DNA from: Verrucomicrobiaceae bacterium
GTDB taxonomy: Bacteria; Verrucomicrobiota; Verrucomicrobiia; Opitutales; Intestinicryptomonadaceae
Direction of reading: 5' to 3'
DNA: 64,000 bases
NCBI GenBank assembly: GCA_015061955.1
Contig: SUVO01000004.1
Coordinates: 1 to 64,000 of the forward strand
The notes below the pieces were generated by a model. The model was not told the DNA's origin. It searched no databases and saw nothing but the letters and a program-made list of their open reading frames with translations. Position 1 is the first letter of the stretch; each line of letters begins with the position of its first letter. The position numbers were made by a program, and so were the translations under genes. Below are positions 44,447 through 53,662 of this stretch, piece by piece.

Positions 44447-47122
44447 ATGAAAAAAACGCAGTCGAAAATTTTTATTTGTCTGATGACAACATTATTTGTT
44501 GTTGCTTCGGCAGTTTTTTGTTGCGATACATTTGGTATTCGTTCTGCTACAATATCTGCTTTAAAATACAAACTTAACATTTTTCATACCGACAAAAATG
44601 TTGATGAAGAAATTGCAGGTAATGTTCGCGTTGAAATTTTAGACAATCGCAACATCTGCGTTATAGGCACATATTCTGAATTTTTACAAAACAGATTTGA
44701 AGTAGAATGCAAAGACTTTCTAAAAGGTATTGATAGCCCTATTGCAAATCTCAAAGATTGGACTCGTAATGTTTTTTACAACATTATGGGTGCAGATATT
44801 ATTTTGAAGTATCGCCCAAAGATTGCTAACGCATATCAAAATTACAAAGCCTTTAAAGTTTCGGGAGGTATGAAGGTTAAAAATGCTGGTTATTGGATTA
44901 ATCCAATCGGACAAGCCGATTTCCCTGACTTTAAGAATGGAAGAACAAAACTTACACGAAATGCCGAGGTTGCACATTACGCATTTTTGGAATTCGAAAA
45001 GCCGATGAAAGAAGGGCAAACATACACACTCAAAACTCCGTTGGGCGAAATTGTAAATTTTCAGTTTTCACAAAACACGCAAAATAAAATAATCAAACTA
45101 AATCAGCTTGGCTATTGTCCAAACGCCAGAAAAAAATACGCATACATTGGTGCGTGGCGTGGAACATTAGGCGCTTTGAATTTAGATTTCACAAACAAGC
45201 CTTTTGAAATTATCAACACATTGAATGGTTCTGTTGCCTACAAAGGCGTGCTTGAAAAACGACAACCTGATCCGACCTACAAAACAGGCACTCAATTTAC
45301 TGGCGAGCAAACCTATCAAGCCGATTTTTCGCCTTTTTCTACAATTGGCAAATACAAGTTACGTATAGAAGGACTTGGCGAAAGTTTGCCTTTTGAAATT
45401 TCAAACAACGCTATTGGCGAGGCTTTCTATATTCATTCAAAGGGGTTATATCACAAGCGTTGCGGGATTGCCAAAGAAAAACCATTTACAAACTGGACTT
45501 CGGGCGATTGTCATAAGACTATCTACAAATCAAATTTTCCACCAAACAACAGGCACTACAAAACAAGTAAAAATAAAAGAGTTTTCGGTTTTTTTGACTC
45601 GAATGCAAAACCAATCGAAGTTAAACATTTCACACTGATTTCACTCAATGCAAAAACCGATACTCCTATAAACATTTGTGGTGGTTGGCACGATGCAGCC
45701 GATTATGATAGACGACCTTACCATTATGACGTCGTTTGCGACTTGCTTGCATCATACATTTATCGCCCTCAAAATTTCACTGACAATCAATTAAACATTC
45801 CAGAATCCAACAACAACATTCCAGACATTTTAGACGAAGCCATCTGGGGAATGAACGTGTGGTTGAATCTTCAAAACGCAAATGGCTCGGTCGGAGGATG
45901 GATTGAAACCGATTCACATCCTAAGGAATACAATCCGAACAAGGATACTCAACCATATTTTCTGTCGGCATCTACGCGCGAAAGTACAATGCAATATTGT
46001 GCGCACGCAAGTATGCTTGCCTTGGCATTAAAAAAAGCAAATCACACAGAACTATCGCAAAAATGGATAATATCGGCAATAAAAGCATACGAATGGGCAA
46101 TCAAGCCCGAAAATAGATTTTCAGCACAATATGTTTATCCGATAAACAACAACGACAGAAGTTCTCCTCTTCAAAAAATTACATACAAAGAAGCCCCCGA
46201 AATTCCATCTGAGCTTTATTTTAAATCGGCGTTCAATTTGTATTTGTTAACTTCCGATAACCGATATTTGAACGATTGCCAAAAGCTAAAATCAAAAATG
46301 TCGCAAAATTTTGTAGAGACAAGTTGGAAGATAAATCCATTCTTATTTTGCGAGTTTTTGAAATACGGCAAAGATATAATTTTTTTGAAAGACGTCTATG
46401 CCGATTTAAAGAAGAAAGCTTTGCAAAATGCCGATATGCGTTTAGATTGGCTTGAGAATGCGTATCCATATCGCATAGCGTGGTATCCAAGCAATAATGG
46501 GTTTGTTGCACATATGTCGTGGGGCAACTATCATCCATTCAGAAACGCAAAATATTTTGTAAACGCATTTGAACTTACTGGCGATAGAAAATATCGCGAT
46601 GCTGTTTATCTTTGCAACGATTTCCACAATGGTGCAAATCCAACAGGGCAAACAATGACATCTGGTTTAGGAAAAATTTATCCTGTAAAATTTCTCGATT
46701 TACCTTCGTATTCCGATGGAATTTCCGAATACGTCTTAGGTATTACGCCTTACAGAAATACTTTTGGCTTAAATCGAGAAGCTTTGAGATTAGGCTATGC
46801 GTTAATTTATCCTCCAATAAAGAGAAGGAATTTTAATCCTCAACCAACAATGTTGTTGCCAAAATCAACAATCGGCAAATACAAAAATTTGGAAGAATTT
46901 TCAAAAAAGGTTGCCCAACTTCTGCCTATTTGGCGAAGATTTACAAACGTTGAAGCATACTCGGTTGCCGTCAGCGAATATACAATTTCAGAAACAATAT
47001 CGCCAGCAGTTGCTGTTTGTGGTTGGCTACTAGACGAGCAGTGGAAACCTTCCGAAGAAATAAAAAACAAGTACCCTGCCCTAAATCATAGAAAACTTGA
47101 AGGCTACGCACCATTGCCGTAA
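44447..47122 (+). CDS. Glycoside hydrolase family 9 enzyme, secreted
   Basis: A secreted endoglucanase-like enzyme of 891 aa. Seen: hydrophobic N-terminus (about 8-26), an Ig-like CelD_N domain (about 215-325; LNQLGYCPNARKKYAYIG), then the GH9 barrel: GGWHDAADYD with the catalytic Asp pair (Asp416, Asp419), and the C-terminal catalytic Glu844 in VSEYTI, followed by CGWLLDEQW. Substrate is a beta-glucan or related polymer; it may trim the locally made polysaccharide. An N-terminal stretch of about 180 residues before CelD_N is unassigned. No tag of the QPLPA type. Transcribed away from the exosortase operon and converging on the polysaccharide operon (gap 1 bp). Confidence 0.85.
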   Translation: MKKTQSKIFICLMTTLFVVASAVFCCDTFGIRSATISALKYKLNIFHTDKNVDEEIAGNVRVEILDNRNICVIGTYSEFLQNRFEVECKDFLKGIDSPIANLKDWTRNVFYNIMGADIILKYRPKIANAYQNYKAFKVSGGMKVKNAGYWINPIGQADFPDFKNGRTKLTRNAEVAHYAFLEFEKPMKEGQTYTLKTPLGEIVNFQFSQNTQNKIIKLNQLGYCPNARKKYAYIGAWRGTLGALNLDFTNKPFEIINTLNGSVAYKGVLEKRQPDPTYKTGTQFTGEQTYQADFSPFSTIGKYKLRIEGLGESLPFEISNNAIGEAFYIHSKGLYHKRCGIAKEKPFTNWTSGDCHKTIYKSNFPPNNRHYKTSKNKRVFGFFDSNAKPIEVKHFTLISLNAKTDTPINICGGWHDAADYDRRPYHYDVVCDLLASYIYRPQNFTDNQLNIPESNNNIPDILDEAIWGMNVWLNLQNANGSVGGWIETDSHPKEYNPNKDTQPYFLSASTRESTMQYCAHASMLALALKKANHTELSQKWIISAIKAYEWAIKPENRFSAQYVYPINNNDRSSPLQKITYKEAPEIPSELYFKSAFNLYLLTSDNRYLNDCQKLKSKMSQNFVETSWKINPFLFCEFLKYGKDIIFLKDVYADLKKKALQNADMRLDWLENAYPYRIAWYPSNNGFVAHMSWGNYHPFRNAKYFVNAFELTGDRKYRDAVYLCNDFHNGANPTGQTMTSGLGKIYPVKFLDLPSYSDGISEYVLGITPYRNTFGLNREALRLGYALIYPPIKRRNFNPQPTMLLPKSTIGKYKNLEEFSKKVAQLLPIWRRFTNVEAYSVAVSEYTISETISPAVAVCGWLLDEQWKPSEEIKNKYPALNHRKLEGYAPLP

Positions 47123-47123
47123 T

Positions 47124-48953
47124 TTACTTTCCACTCTTGCCAAAAAATTTGTAAAGCAAAACTCTAAAAACAAAGAGTGGATTTCCTATTACATATCTAC
47201 CAAAAAGCCTACAAGGCTCTTGCAATAAGCGTCCAAACCATTCAAGTCCAAGTTTTCTTAAAATAGGATTTCGTTTCAAGTTGCCAGAATAAACATCAAC
47301 TAATCCACCAACAGCAAGTGCAAGTTTACAATCTAATTTGTCGAGATTTTCCAAAAGCCATTTTTCCTGAATAACTGCTCCAAAGCCGACGAATAAAATG
47401 TCTGGTTTCTGAATGTTGACTTCTGCAACGACTGCATTGTGGTCTTCAAAATATCCAGAACGCGTGCCAACAATTTTCAAATTTGGATATTTCATTTTCA
47501 GATTTTCTGCCGCACGCGCTGCAACATTCTCGCGTCCACCAAGGAAATACATTGTAAGATTTTTTTCGCTTGCAAGCTTGCACAAATACGGAAGTAAATC
47601 AGTACCATTTAGATTATCGCAAAATTTGTATCGCATAATTTTGCACGCCAAGCGAACCCCACTACCATCAGGTAGAACAAAATCAAAACTATTCAAACGC
47701 TTGCGTTGTTCAGTACTTTCATAGGCACAATTTAGATAGTGTGTATTTATAAACGCAACCGATGTTTTTTTATTTTGCAAAATTCTATCTGTGAAGATTT
47801 CAATTATGTCAGCAAATCTTCCATTGAAAAATTCTACATCAAATATCTTTAACTTGCTTATCTTTTGAAATTCTTTTCTGCAAATATCAGAAAGAGTTTT
47901 TGCGTGTGTCTGCCATGAAAAAATCGATGAGCGTTCTTTGGCTTTTGCAATTAACTCAGTTCTTAACTGTTCATTTTCTATAAGAGTTTTTATTGAGTTT
48001 GAAATTTCAGAAACTTCACTCGGATTAAATTGTAATACAGTATCTCCACCAACTTCGGCAAGCGCAGAGACATTTGAACACGCACACACTACGCCATTTG
48101 ACATTGCTTCTACAAGCCCCAAGCCAAACCCTTCCGCAAAAGAAGGAAATACAAAAACGCTTGCATTTTTATACAAACTTGAAAGCTCGGCATTGCTTAC
48201 AAAACCCGAAAACACAATATTTTCAGCCGATATACTTTCTGTTGCCAATTTTCTTACAACGTCGGCATTATCCCAATCGGCACCAACAAAAACGAGTTTG
48301 TGATTTTTGCGAATATCCTCTGGCAACGCTTCAAACGCTTTAATCAAATTTGCATGATTTTTAGCTGGATGTTCAATTCGCGAAACGTAGAGAATATATT
48401 TCTGCAAATTCAAACGTTCAAGAATTGCATTATCAGGAGCAGGAAGTTTCGATGTCCCATTGTAATTTAGCTCAATAGAATTCTCATCAAGCTTCCAATA
48501 TTTTGCAATGTCGGTTCGTGTTGTTTTACTAATTGCAACAAGTTTACTGAATTTTTTTGCTAAGATAGGCTGCACCTTGAATAGTTGAAACATTCGCAAC
48601 CAACCATATTTGTTTGCAACCCGATATTGCGATAAATCGTGAATTACGCCAACTGTTGAAGTTTTGCCAAAAGGCACAAAACGTCTGTTGCCAGCAAGCA
48701 CAAGCACGCAATCAAATTTACGCGCGATGAAAGGCAATATAAAAATACTCCATAAATACCCTGCAAGCGATTTTGAAAAAATCTTTGGAACAAGAATTTT
48801 TTTGAAGTTAGAAAAATCATTTACGGCATCGTTTTCAAGAACAACTGTAATGTCTTCTTCAACAAGTTTCAATTCGGCAAGGACATTCATCATATAATTT
48901 GAGATACCCGATTTCCCCGAGTCGTAACCTAAACAACTAACTAAAAGTTTCAT
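47124..48953 (-). CDS. Fusion: GT4 glycosyltransferase + WecG/TagA glycosyltransferase
   Basis: A 609-aa two-domain enzyme. Residues about 1-370 are a GT4 (GT-B) transferase (YVSRIEHPAKNHANLIKAF; FPSFAEGFGLGLVEAMSNG). From about 375 it is a WecG/TagA/CpsF family GT26 domain (INTHYLNCAYEST; LPDGSGVRLA; FVGFGAVIQEKWL). Normally these are separate proteins. The GT26 part transfers an N-acetylmannosamine-like sugar to a lipid-linked sugar. The last gene of the polysaccharide operon, with a 4-bp overlap with the preceding GT gene. Confidence 0.85.
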   Translation of the reverse strand: MKLLVSCLGYDSGKSGISNYMMNVLAELKLVEEDITVVLENDAVNDFSNFKKILVPKIFSKSLAGYLWSIFILPFIARKFDCVLVLAGNRRFVPFGKTSTVGVIHDLSQYRVANKYGWLRMFQLFKVQPILAKKFSKLVAISKTTRTDIAKYWKLDENSIELNYNGTSKLPAPDNAILERLNLQKYILYVSRIEHPAKNHANLIKAFEALPEDIRKNHKLVFVGADWDNADVVRKLATESISAENIVFSGFVSNAELSSLYKNASVFVFPSFAEGFGLGLVEAMSNGVVCACSNVSALAEVGGDTVLQFNPSEVSEISNSIKTLIENEQLRTELIAKAKERSSIFSWQTHAKTLSDICRKEFQKISKLKIFDVEFFNGRFADIIEIFTDRILQNKKTSVAFINTHYLNCAYESTEQRKRLNSFDFVLPDGSGVRLACKIMRYKFCDNLNGTDLLPYLCKLASEKNLTMYFLGGRENVAARAAENLKMKYPNLKIVGTRSGYFEDHNAVVAEVNIQKPDILFVGFGAVIQEKWLLENLDKLDCKLALAVGGLVDVYSGNLKRNPILRKLGLEWFGRLLQEPCRLFGRYVIGNPLFVFRVLLYKFFGKSGK

Positions 48954-50095
48954 TTTATTTTCAAAAAGCTTTCTAAAAATTTTTCTTTTGTGAAATGTTT
49001 TTCTACAAATTCTTTTGCGTAATTACCAAGCTGATTTCGTTTTTGAACGTCTGTGGCAAGAGTATCTAATGCTTTTGCAAAAGCCTTTGTATCGCGCTCT
49101 GGCACAAGAATTCCATTTTTATCATTTTCTAACCACTGCCGAACTCCACCAACATTAAAAGCAACAACAGGTTTTGAATTTGCCATAGCCTCAATACCAA
49201 CAAGACCAAAGGGTTCTTGCCACATCGACGGAAAAGCAACAACGTCTGCGTTTTTATAAAACGTTTGTGGAGCATCAACAAAACCATGAAATTTGATTTT
49301 GTTTTCGAGATTCATTTGTATTGTTAAATCTTTGTAAAATGGGGTTCTTGCACCTTCGCCCAAAACATCTAATACAAAATCTTCTTTCATTTTTGAAAGC
49401 GATTCAAATAAAAGATGAAGTCCCTTACTTGCAACATGCTGACCTGCAAAAAGAATTTTTAATTTGCCTGACAAAACTTGATTTTGCGTTTCTTGAACAT
49501 CTACAAATGGCGAAATCAACGATATTTTATTTTTATCAATCCCATTTTTCACAAGCTCACCACGCATAAAATCCGACAATACAACGTAGCTTGAAAATTT
49601 TGTCATTACATCAAAAAGCTTTGGCATTGTTGAAAAATTGCGTTTAAGTGCGTTTACAAATCCGTTTACAAAGTGCCGCGGCGGAACAGCTATTGAACAC
49701 AGTCCACAACGAACTTTGTCATATTTTAATGAACAATTTTTTCGTTTGTATGGAAAATATTTGTAGCCCTTCGGACATACGTAAGTGTGGTCGTGAACAA
49801 AAAGTGTTGGCGAAAAATTTTCTAACGCGAATTTCAAGAACGTAAAATCTTCTGTTCTGTGCATCGTTTTTATCTGATAATGCAACGATGTTAATTTATC
49901 AGATTTTTTTACATCAACACAATTTTCAAATACCGACTGAAATTTTTCAAAAGCATTTGTCTTTGTTTTGTAAATCATATCACAAGCAAAGCCATTAGCT
50001 TTTAACAACTCAGCAACAGAAAAAATATATTTTTCTGTGCCTCCAATGAAACCTGCAAATTCAGATATAAACAAAATGCGTTTTGAGTTGCTCAT
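48950..50095 (-). CDS. GT4 glycosyltransferase
   Basis: A 381-aa GT-B fold transferase. Seen: FAGFIGGTEKYIFSVAELL at the N-terminus, LFAGQHVASKGLHLLFESL, and the C-terminal WQEPFGLVGIEAMANSKPVVAF pattern with its EX7E motif. Start taken at the ATG at 50095, which overlaps the previous stop (ATGA); the longer frame to 50164 runs into the neighbour. Contains a Cys-rich segment (CPKGYKYFPYKRKNCSLKYDKVRCGLC) around 125-150 that may bind zinc. Confidence 0.85.
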   Translation of the reverse strand: MSNSKRILFISEFAGFIGGTEKYIFSVAELLKANGFACDMIYKTKTNAFEKFQSVFENCVDVKKSDKLTSLHYQIKTMHRTEDFTFLKFALENFSPTLFVHDHTYVCPKGYKYFPYKRKNCSLKYDKVRCGLCSIAVPPRHFVNGFVNALKRNFSTMPKLFDVMTKFSSYVVLSDFMRGELVKNGIDKNKISLISPFVDVQETQNQVLSGKLKILFAGQHVASKGLHLLFESLSKMKEDFVLDVLGEGARTPFYKDLTIQMNLENKIKFHGFVDAPQTFYKNADVVAFPSMWQEPFGLVGIEAMANSKPVVAFNVGGVRQWLENDKNGILVPERDTKAFAKALDTLATDVQKRNQLGNYAKEFVEKHFTKEKFLESFLKIK

Positions 50096-51309
50096 TTTTT
50101 CAAGCTCCTGTAAAAGTCTAATGTCTGCTTGGCGACAGCTTGCCATGAATACTTTTCGGAACACAATTTATACGCGTTTTGGCAAATTTCATCTTTACTA
50201 CTTTGTGCAGCATAAAACGCTTCGACAGCCGAAGAAGTATTGTTAACTTGAAATAAAAATCCAGTTTTGCCGTTTTCAATCAATCGCCCCAAGCCTCCTA
50301 CATTTGAAGCTATAACTGGAATTCCCGATGCCCAAGCTTCCAACGCAACAATTCCAAAAGGCTCATGAATACTTGCAAGCGCAAACACGTCTGCCGATTT
50401 ATAGGCCGACAACAACAAATCGCTTTCTGGCAAAAGACCATTACAAATTGTTAAACGTCCCGACAAATTTAAAGTTTTAGCAAGCTCATTTATTTTCTGC
50501 AAATAAGAGTTATCGGTTATGAAGCCGACCAACGCCAAGTGTGTATCCTCGCCACGTTTCAACAACGCATCTAACAGTTCCAAAAGTGCAAGTTGATTTT
50601 TTTGTGGATCAATTCTCGATACACACAAAATCAATTTTCTATCTTTTGGGATTGAAAATTCTTTGCGAAAATCTGAAACAGGAATCTTTGAAAAGCGCCC
50701 AACATCTACGCCATTGGGAATATGCGCAATCTTTTTATCTGGATAAATTGAACGCATTTTTTCGTATTCATTTTCGCCAACACAAATAATTCCATCGGCT
50801 TCGATAACTGCATCGTTTGGCATTGAACAAAATTTTTCAAGAAGTTTACCATAGCCAATGCGATATTTTAGAGGCTCTTTCATCATATCAACTTCGCTTT
50901 GAGGGACGTCTAAATACCCACCATGAAAAGTTAAAACTGATGGCACACCTAACTTGCGTGCTGCAACAACAGCTGTTTTACCGACTCTACCAAGTGTATG
51001 CGAATGAACAATATCAAATCCACCATTTATAATATACTTGTATAACTGAAACGAAAACGGATTTCCTCCTTTTTTATCTAACGCAAAAATTCTTTTTTTA
51101 TCTAAAAACAAATGTGGATAAAAATAATCAAAGCGTTTTATTTGAAGTTTACTTTTTTCTTCACAAACACACTTACACAATGCAGTTGTTGCAAGAATTT
51201 CAGCATTTTCACCTTCTTGTAAAAAGTTTTTCGACAAGCTCCACACAGCACTTTCTGTTCCACCCCACTCCTCGAAAACAAAGCGTCGGATAACATTAGC
51301 TATTTTCAT
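50092..51309 (-). CDS. GT4 glycosyltransferase
   Basis: A 405-aa GT-B transferase. Seen: VFEEWGGTESAVWSLSKNF, HSHTLGRVGKTAVVAARKLG, CVSRIDPQKNQLALLELL and HEPFGIVALEAWASGIPVIAS. Likely retains an alpha-type linkage. Overlaps both neighbours by 4 bp. Substrate unknown. Confidence 0.88.
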   Translation of the reverse strand: MKIANVIRRFVFEEWGGTESAVWSLSKNFLQEGENAEILATTALCKCVCEEKSKLQIKRFDYFYPHLFLDKKRIFALDKKGGNPFSFQLYKYIINGGFDIVHSHTLGRVGKTAVVAARKLGVPSVLTFHGGYLDVPQSEVDMMKEPLKYRIGYGKLLEKFCSMPNDAVIEADGIICVGENEYEKMRSIYPDKKIAHIPNGVDVGRFSKIPVSDFRKEFSIPKDRKLILCVSRIDPQKNQLALLELLDALLKRGEDTHLALVGFITDNSYLQKINELAKTLNLSGRLTICNGLLPESDLLLSAYKSADVFALASIHEPFGIVALEAWASGIPVIASNVGGLGRLIENGKTGFLFQVNNTSSAVEAFYAAQSSKDEICQNAYKLCSEKYSWQAVAKQTLDFYRSLKK

Positions 51310-52127
51310 TTGCCATCCTTTCTGCCTTTATAATACGACATCTTTTGCAAAAATCTTACGCTGAATGAATGTGGAATTTCTGCAATTTTACCTGTTTTAA
51401 ACGCAAACAAAATATCGCGAAAAATATCAACTATCGCTCTGCGAATTGCATCTGAAAGAGTAAATTTGTTGCTACAAATTTTTTTATCGGCAACACCCTC
51501 GCCTGTAAAACGTCTAATAATAGATTGTTTGTCGTAATTATGCGAATGCTCAACAACGGCTTTGTTTGCGTAAATGATTTTGAAATTTTGTTCACTCGCT
51601 GTTTTTACAAGCATAACATCTTCTGAAAAATTTAAAGATTCATCAAAATGAATTTGCTCGAAAACCTTTGCTGATACAGCAGAACTTGCCATTGAAAAGA
51701 ACTCTGCCGATGATGGTTTACTTTTAGGAAACGCATGATTGTAATCAGAACAAACCCAAAGATGAGCGTCTTTTCTTGGAATTTGTCGGGCATAAACAAT
51801 GTCGGCTTCACCTTTTAAAATTGGCGAAATTAAGTTTTCAAGCCAAGTTTCATTTTGAGGAATTGCATCTAAATTATTAAAAACATAAATGTCGGCATTT
51901 GTTTTTGCTACTGCCAAGTTCAAAATTTTACCAGGCACATAAGCACCCTCTGCAACATTTACAATTTCAACGCCAAATTTTTCCAAAATTTTGCGAGTAC
52001 CATCTGTTGACGAATTATCAAAACAAAAAATCTTTTGGAACTCGAATCTTTGCGAATGCAATGCATCGAGCGTATGCTGGGCAAATGCGATGTCGTTGCG
52101 ACTTCTTACAACTATTGCAATTTTCAT
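51306..52127 (-). CDS. GT2 glycosyltransferase
   Basis: A 273-aa GT-A family 2 transferase. Seen: KIAIVVRSRNDIAFA at the N-terminus, FDNSSTDGT, and NLDAIPQNETWLENLI in the acceptor-binding region. A rhamnosyltransferase-like enzyme is possible. The start overlaps the flippase stop by 4 bp. Confidence 0.85.
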   Translation of the reverse strand: MKIAIVVRSRNDIAFAQHTLDALHSQRFEFQKIFCFDNSSTDGTRKILEKFGVEIVNVAEGAYVPGKILNLAVAKTNADIYVFNNLDAIPQNETWLENLISPILKGEADIVYARQIPRKDAHLWVCSDYNHAFPKSKPSSAEFFSMASSAVSAKVFEQIHFDESLNFSEDVMLVKTASEQNFKIIYANKAVVEHSHNYDKQSIIRRFTGEGVADKKICSNKFTLSDAIRRAIVDIFRDILFAFKTGKIAEIPHSFSVRFLQKMSYYKGRKDGK

Positions 52128-53662
52128 ACCGCAACCTTTCTGTTTACAAGTGCCTTAAACTTATTCGCAAAATATTGACGCTCTGATTTCGACAACACTA
52201 CAACCCAACTAATACCCAAATAAATAAGTCCCATACCGAGATATACAATACCCAACGCAAACAAAGAATGCATATTATCGCCCATAAAATTACGTATAAA
52301 ATAACCAATGCTACCAGCAATTAAAACTGCAAACGCTGGCGCTGCATATATTGAAAAGATATCTTTAAATGTTATTTTAAGCTTATAAACTGCAACTGGG
52401 AAAATGAAGAAAGCCGGAAATATAATGTTTGGTATTAATGCAGCCCACGCAATACCAATTGTCCCCATTACTTTACACAACCAAATACCTAAGCCTATTG
52501 TTGAAATAGCTTGCATAATAGAAATCATTGCAATGTATTTGTGCTTATTCGACACTTGTAAATATCGATACGGCACATTCCTAACTGCACAATACATAAA
52601 TTGTGAAATCAAAAATATTCGGCAAATTGAAATAACTTCCTCTGAACAAAAACCGAATAAAATCATTATGGTTTGAGGCGTTAGAATGTAAAAAAATGCA
52701 GTTGCACCAATCGAAACAAATGCACTAAAACGCAAACCATTTACCAGGATATTTTTCAGCCCAGAAATATCGTTTTTCTTCGCTAAGTTCGATGCCACAG
52801 GAATTACATTATCTTGAAATTGCGACGATAATGATTGCGACATTTCTGGCAAACGTGTACCAATCTGATACGCACTAACTGCTGGCAAGCCAAGAATTGA
52901 GCTAAGCACAAATCTGTCGGTTTTTGCAGTTATCAACATTGCCAAAGAATTCAAATACACGAACAAACTAAAATTCCAAATCTCTCCAAAAACTTTTAAA
53001 TCTGGACGAAGTATAAATTTAAACGTTGGAATTTTTTGCTTCACAACAACAACTAAAAATCCTGTAAACAATACGTTTATAACCGTTGAAAATACTACAA
53101 AAACAATAAATCTCGACTTACCTGCAATCAATCCGTAAATACCTATTATTTCGACAACTCGCAACAAAATCATCACAATGTTTTTTAAATAAATTAATCG
53201 CAAGCCTGTTAAAATATCCACAAAAGTTGAGAGTGGAAAAAGGATTGCCATACCTATACCGAATACAACTAATGCACATTTACAGTCGAACAACATTGTT
53301 GGGTTTGAAACGTTTGTCCATGTGTGCATATTTGCAATCCCAAGCCCTACAACACCTAAAATAATAGCCGAAACACCAAAATAAGCAAGCAACACAATTG
53401 AAATTATTTTGTTGTATTTTTCAGGCTCGGTTTCAAAGAGATGTTCGGCTGTAAATTTTTGGACAGTTGCCCCAAAACCAAAATTAAAAATTGCTACATA
53501 CGTGAAGAATGCCCACAGAATACTCCAAAAACCATAGTAATCTTCGCCTAATGCACGATACAAAAAACGTGTTATCAAGATTACATACAGGATGCGAATA
53601 GCAATCAGTCCGTAATTCGACAACGTGTTTATGGCAACAATTCTATTTAACGAGCGATCCAT
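52124..53662 (-). CDS. Wzx-type oligosaccharide flippase
   Basis: A 512-aa protein with about 12-14 membrane helices, of the MATE/Wzx flippase type (LIRFLYRALGEDYYGFWSIL-like N-terminal region, KAdrFVLSSILG). It moves lipid-linked repeat units across the inner membrane. Located within the glycosyltransferase operon; overlaps its neighbours by 4 and 20 bp. Confidence 0.85.
   Translation of the reverse strand: MDRSLNRIVAINTLSNYGLIAIRILYVILITRFLYRALGEDYYGFWSILWAFFTYVAIFNFGFGATVQKFTAEHLFETEPEKYNKIISIVLLAYFGVSAIILGVVGLGIANMHTWTNVSNPTMLFDCKCALVVFGIGMAILFPLSTFVDILTGLRLIYLKNIVMILLRVVEIIGIYGLIAGKSRFIVFVVFSTVINVLFTGFLVVVVKQKIPTFKFILRPDLKVFGEIWNFSLFVYLNSLAMLITAKTDRFVLSSILGLPAVSAYQIGTRLPEMSQSLSSQFQDNVIPVASNLAKKNDISGLKNILVNGLRFSAFVSIGATAFFYILTPQTIMILFGFCSEEVISICRIFLISQFMYCAVRNVPYRYLQVSNKHKYIAMISIMQAISTIGLGIWLCKVMGTIGIAWAALIPNIIFPAFFIFPVAVYKLKITFKDIFSIYAAPAFAVLIAGSIGYFIRNFMGDNMHSLFALGIVYLGMGLIYLGISWVVVLSKSERQYFANKFKALVNRKVAV

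Noticed and set aside
44447-47122. GH9 as a third exosortase substrate because it ends in APLP
   Set aside because: No hydrophobic helix or basic tail follows, so the tripartite sorting signal is not there.
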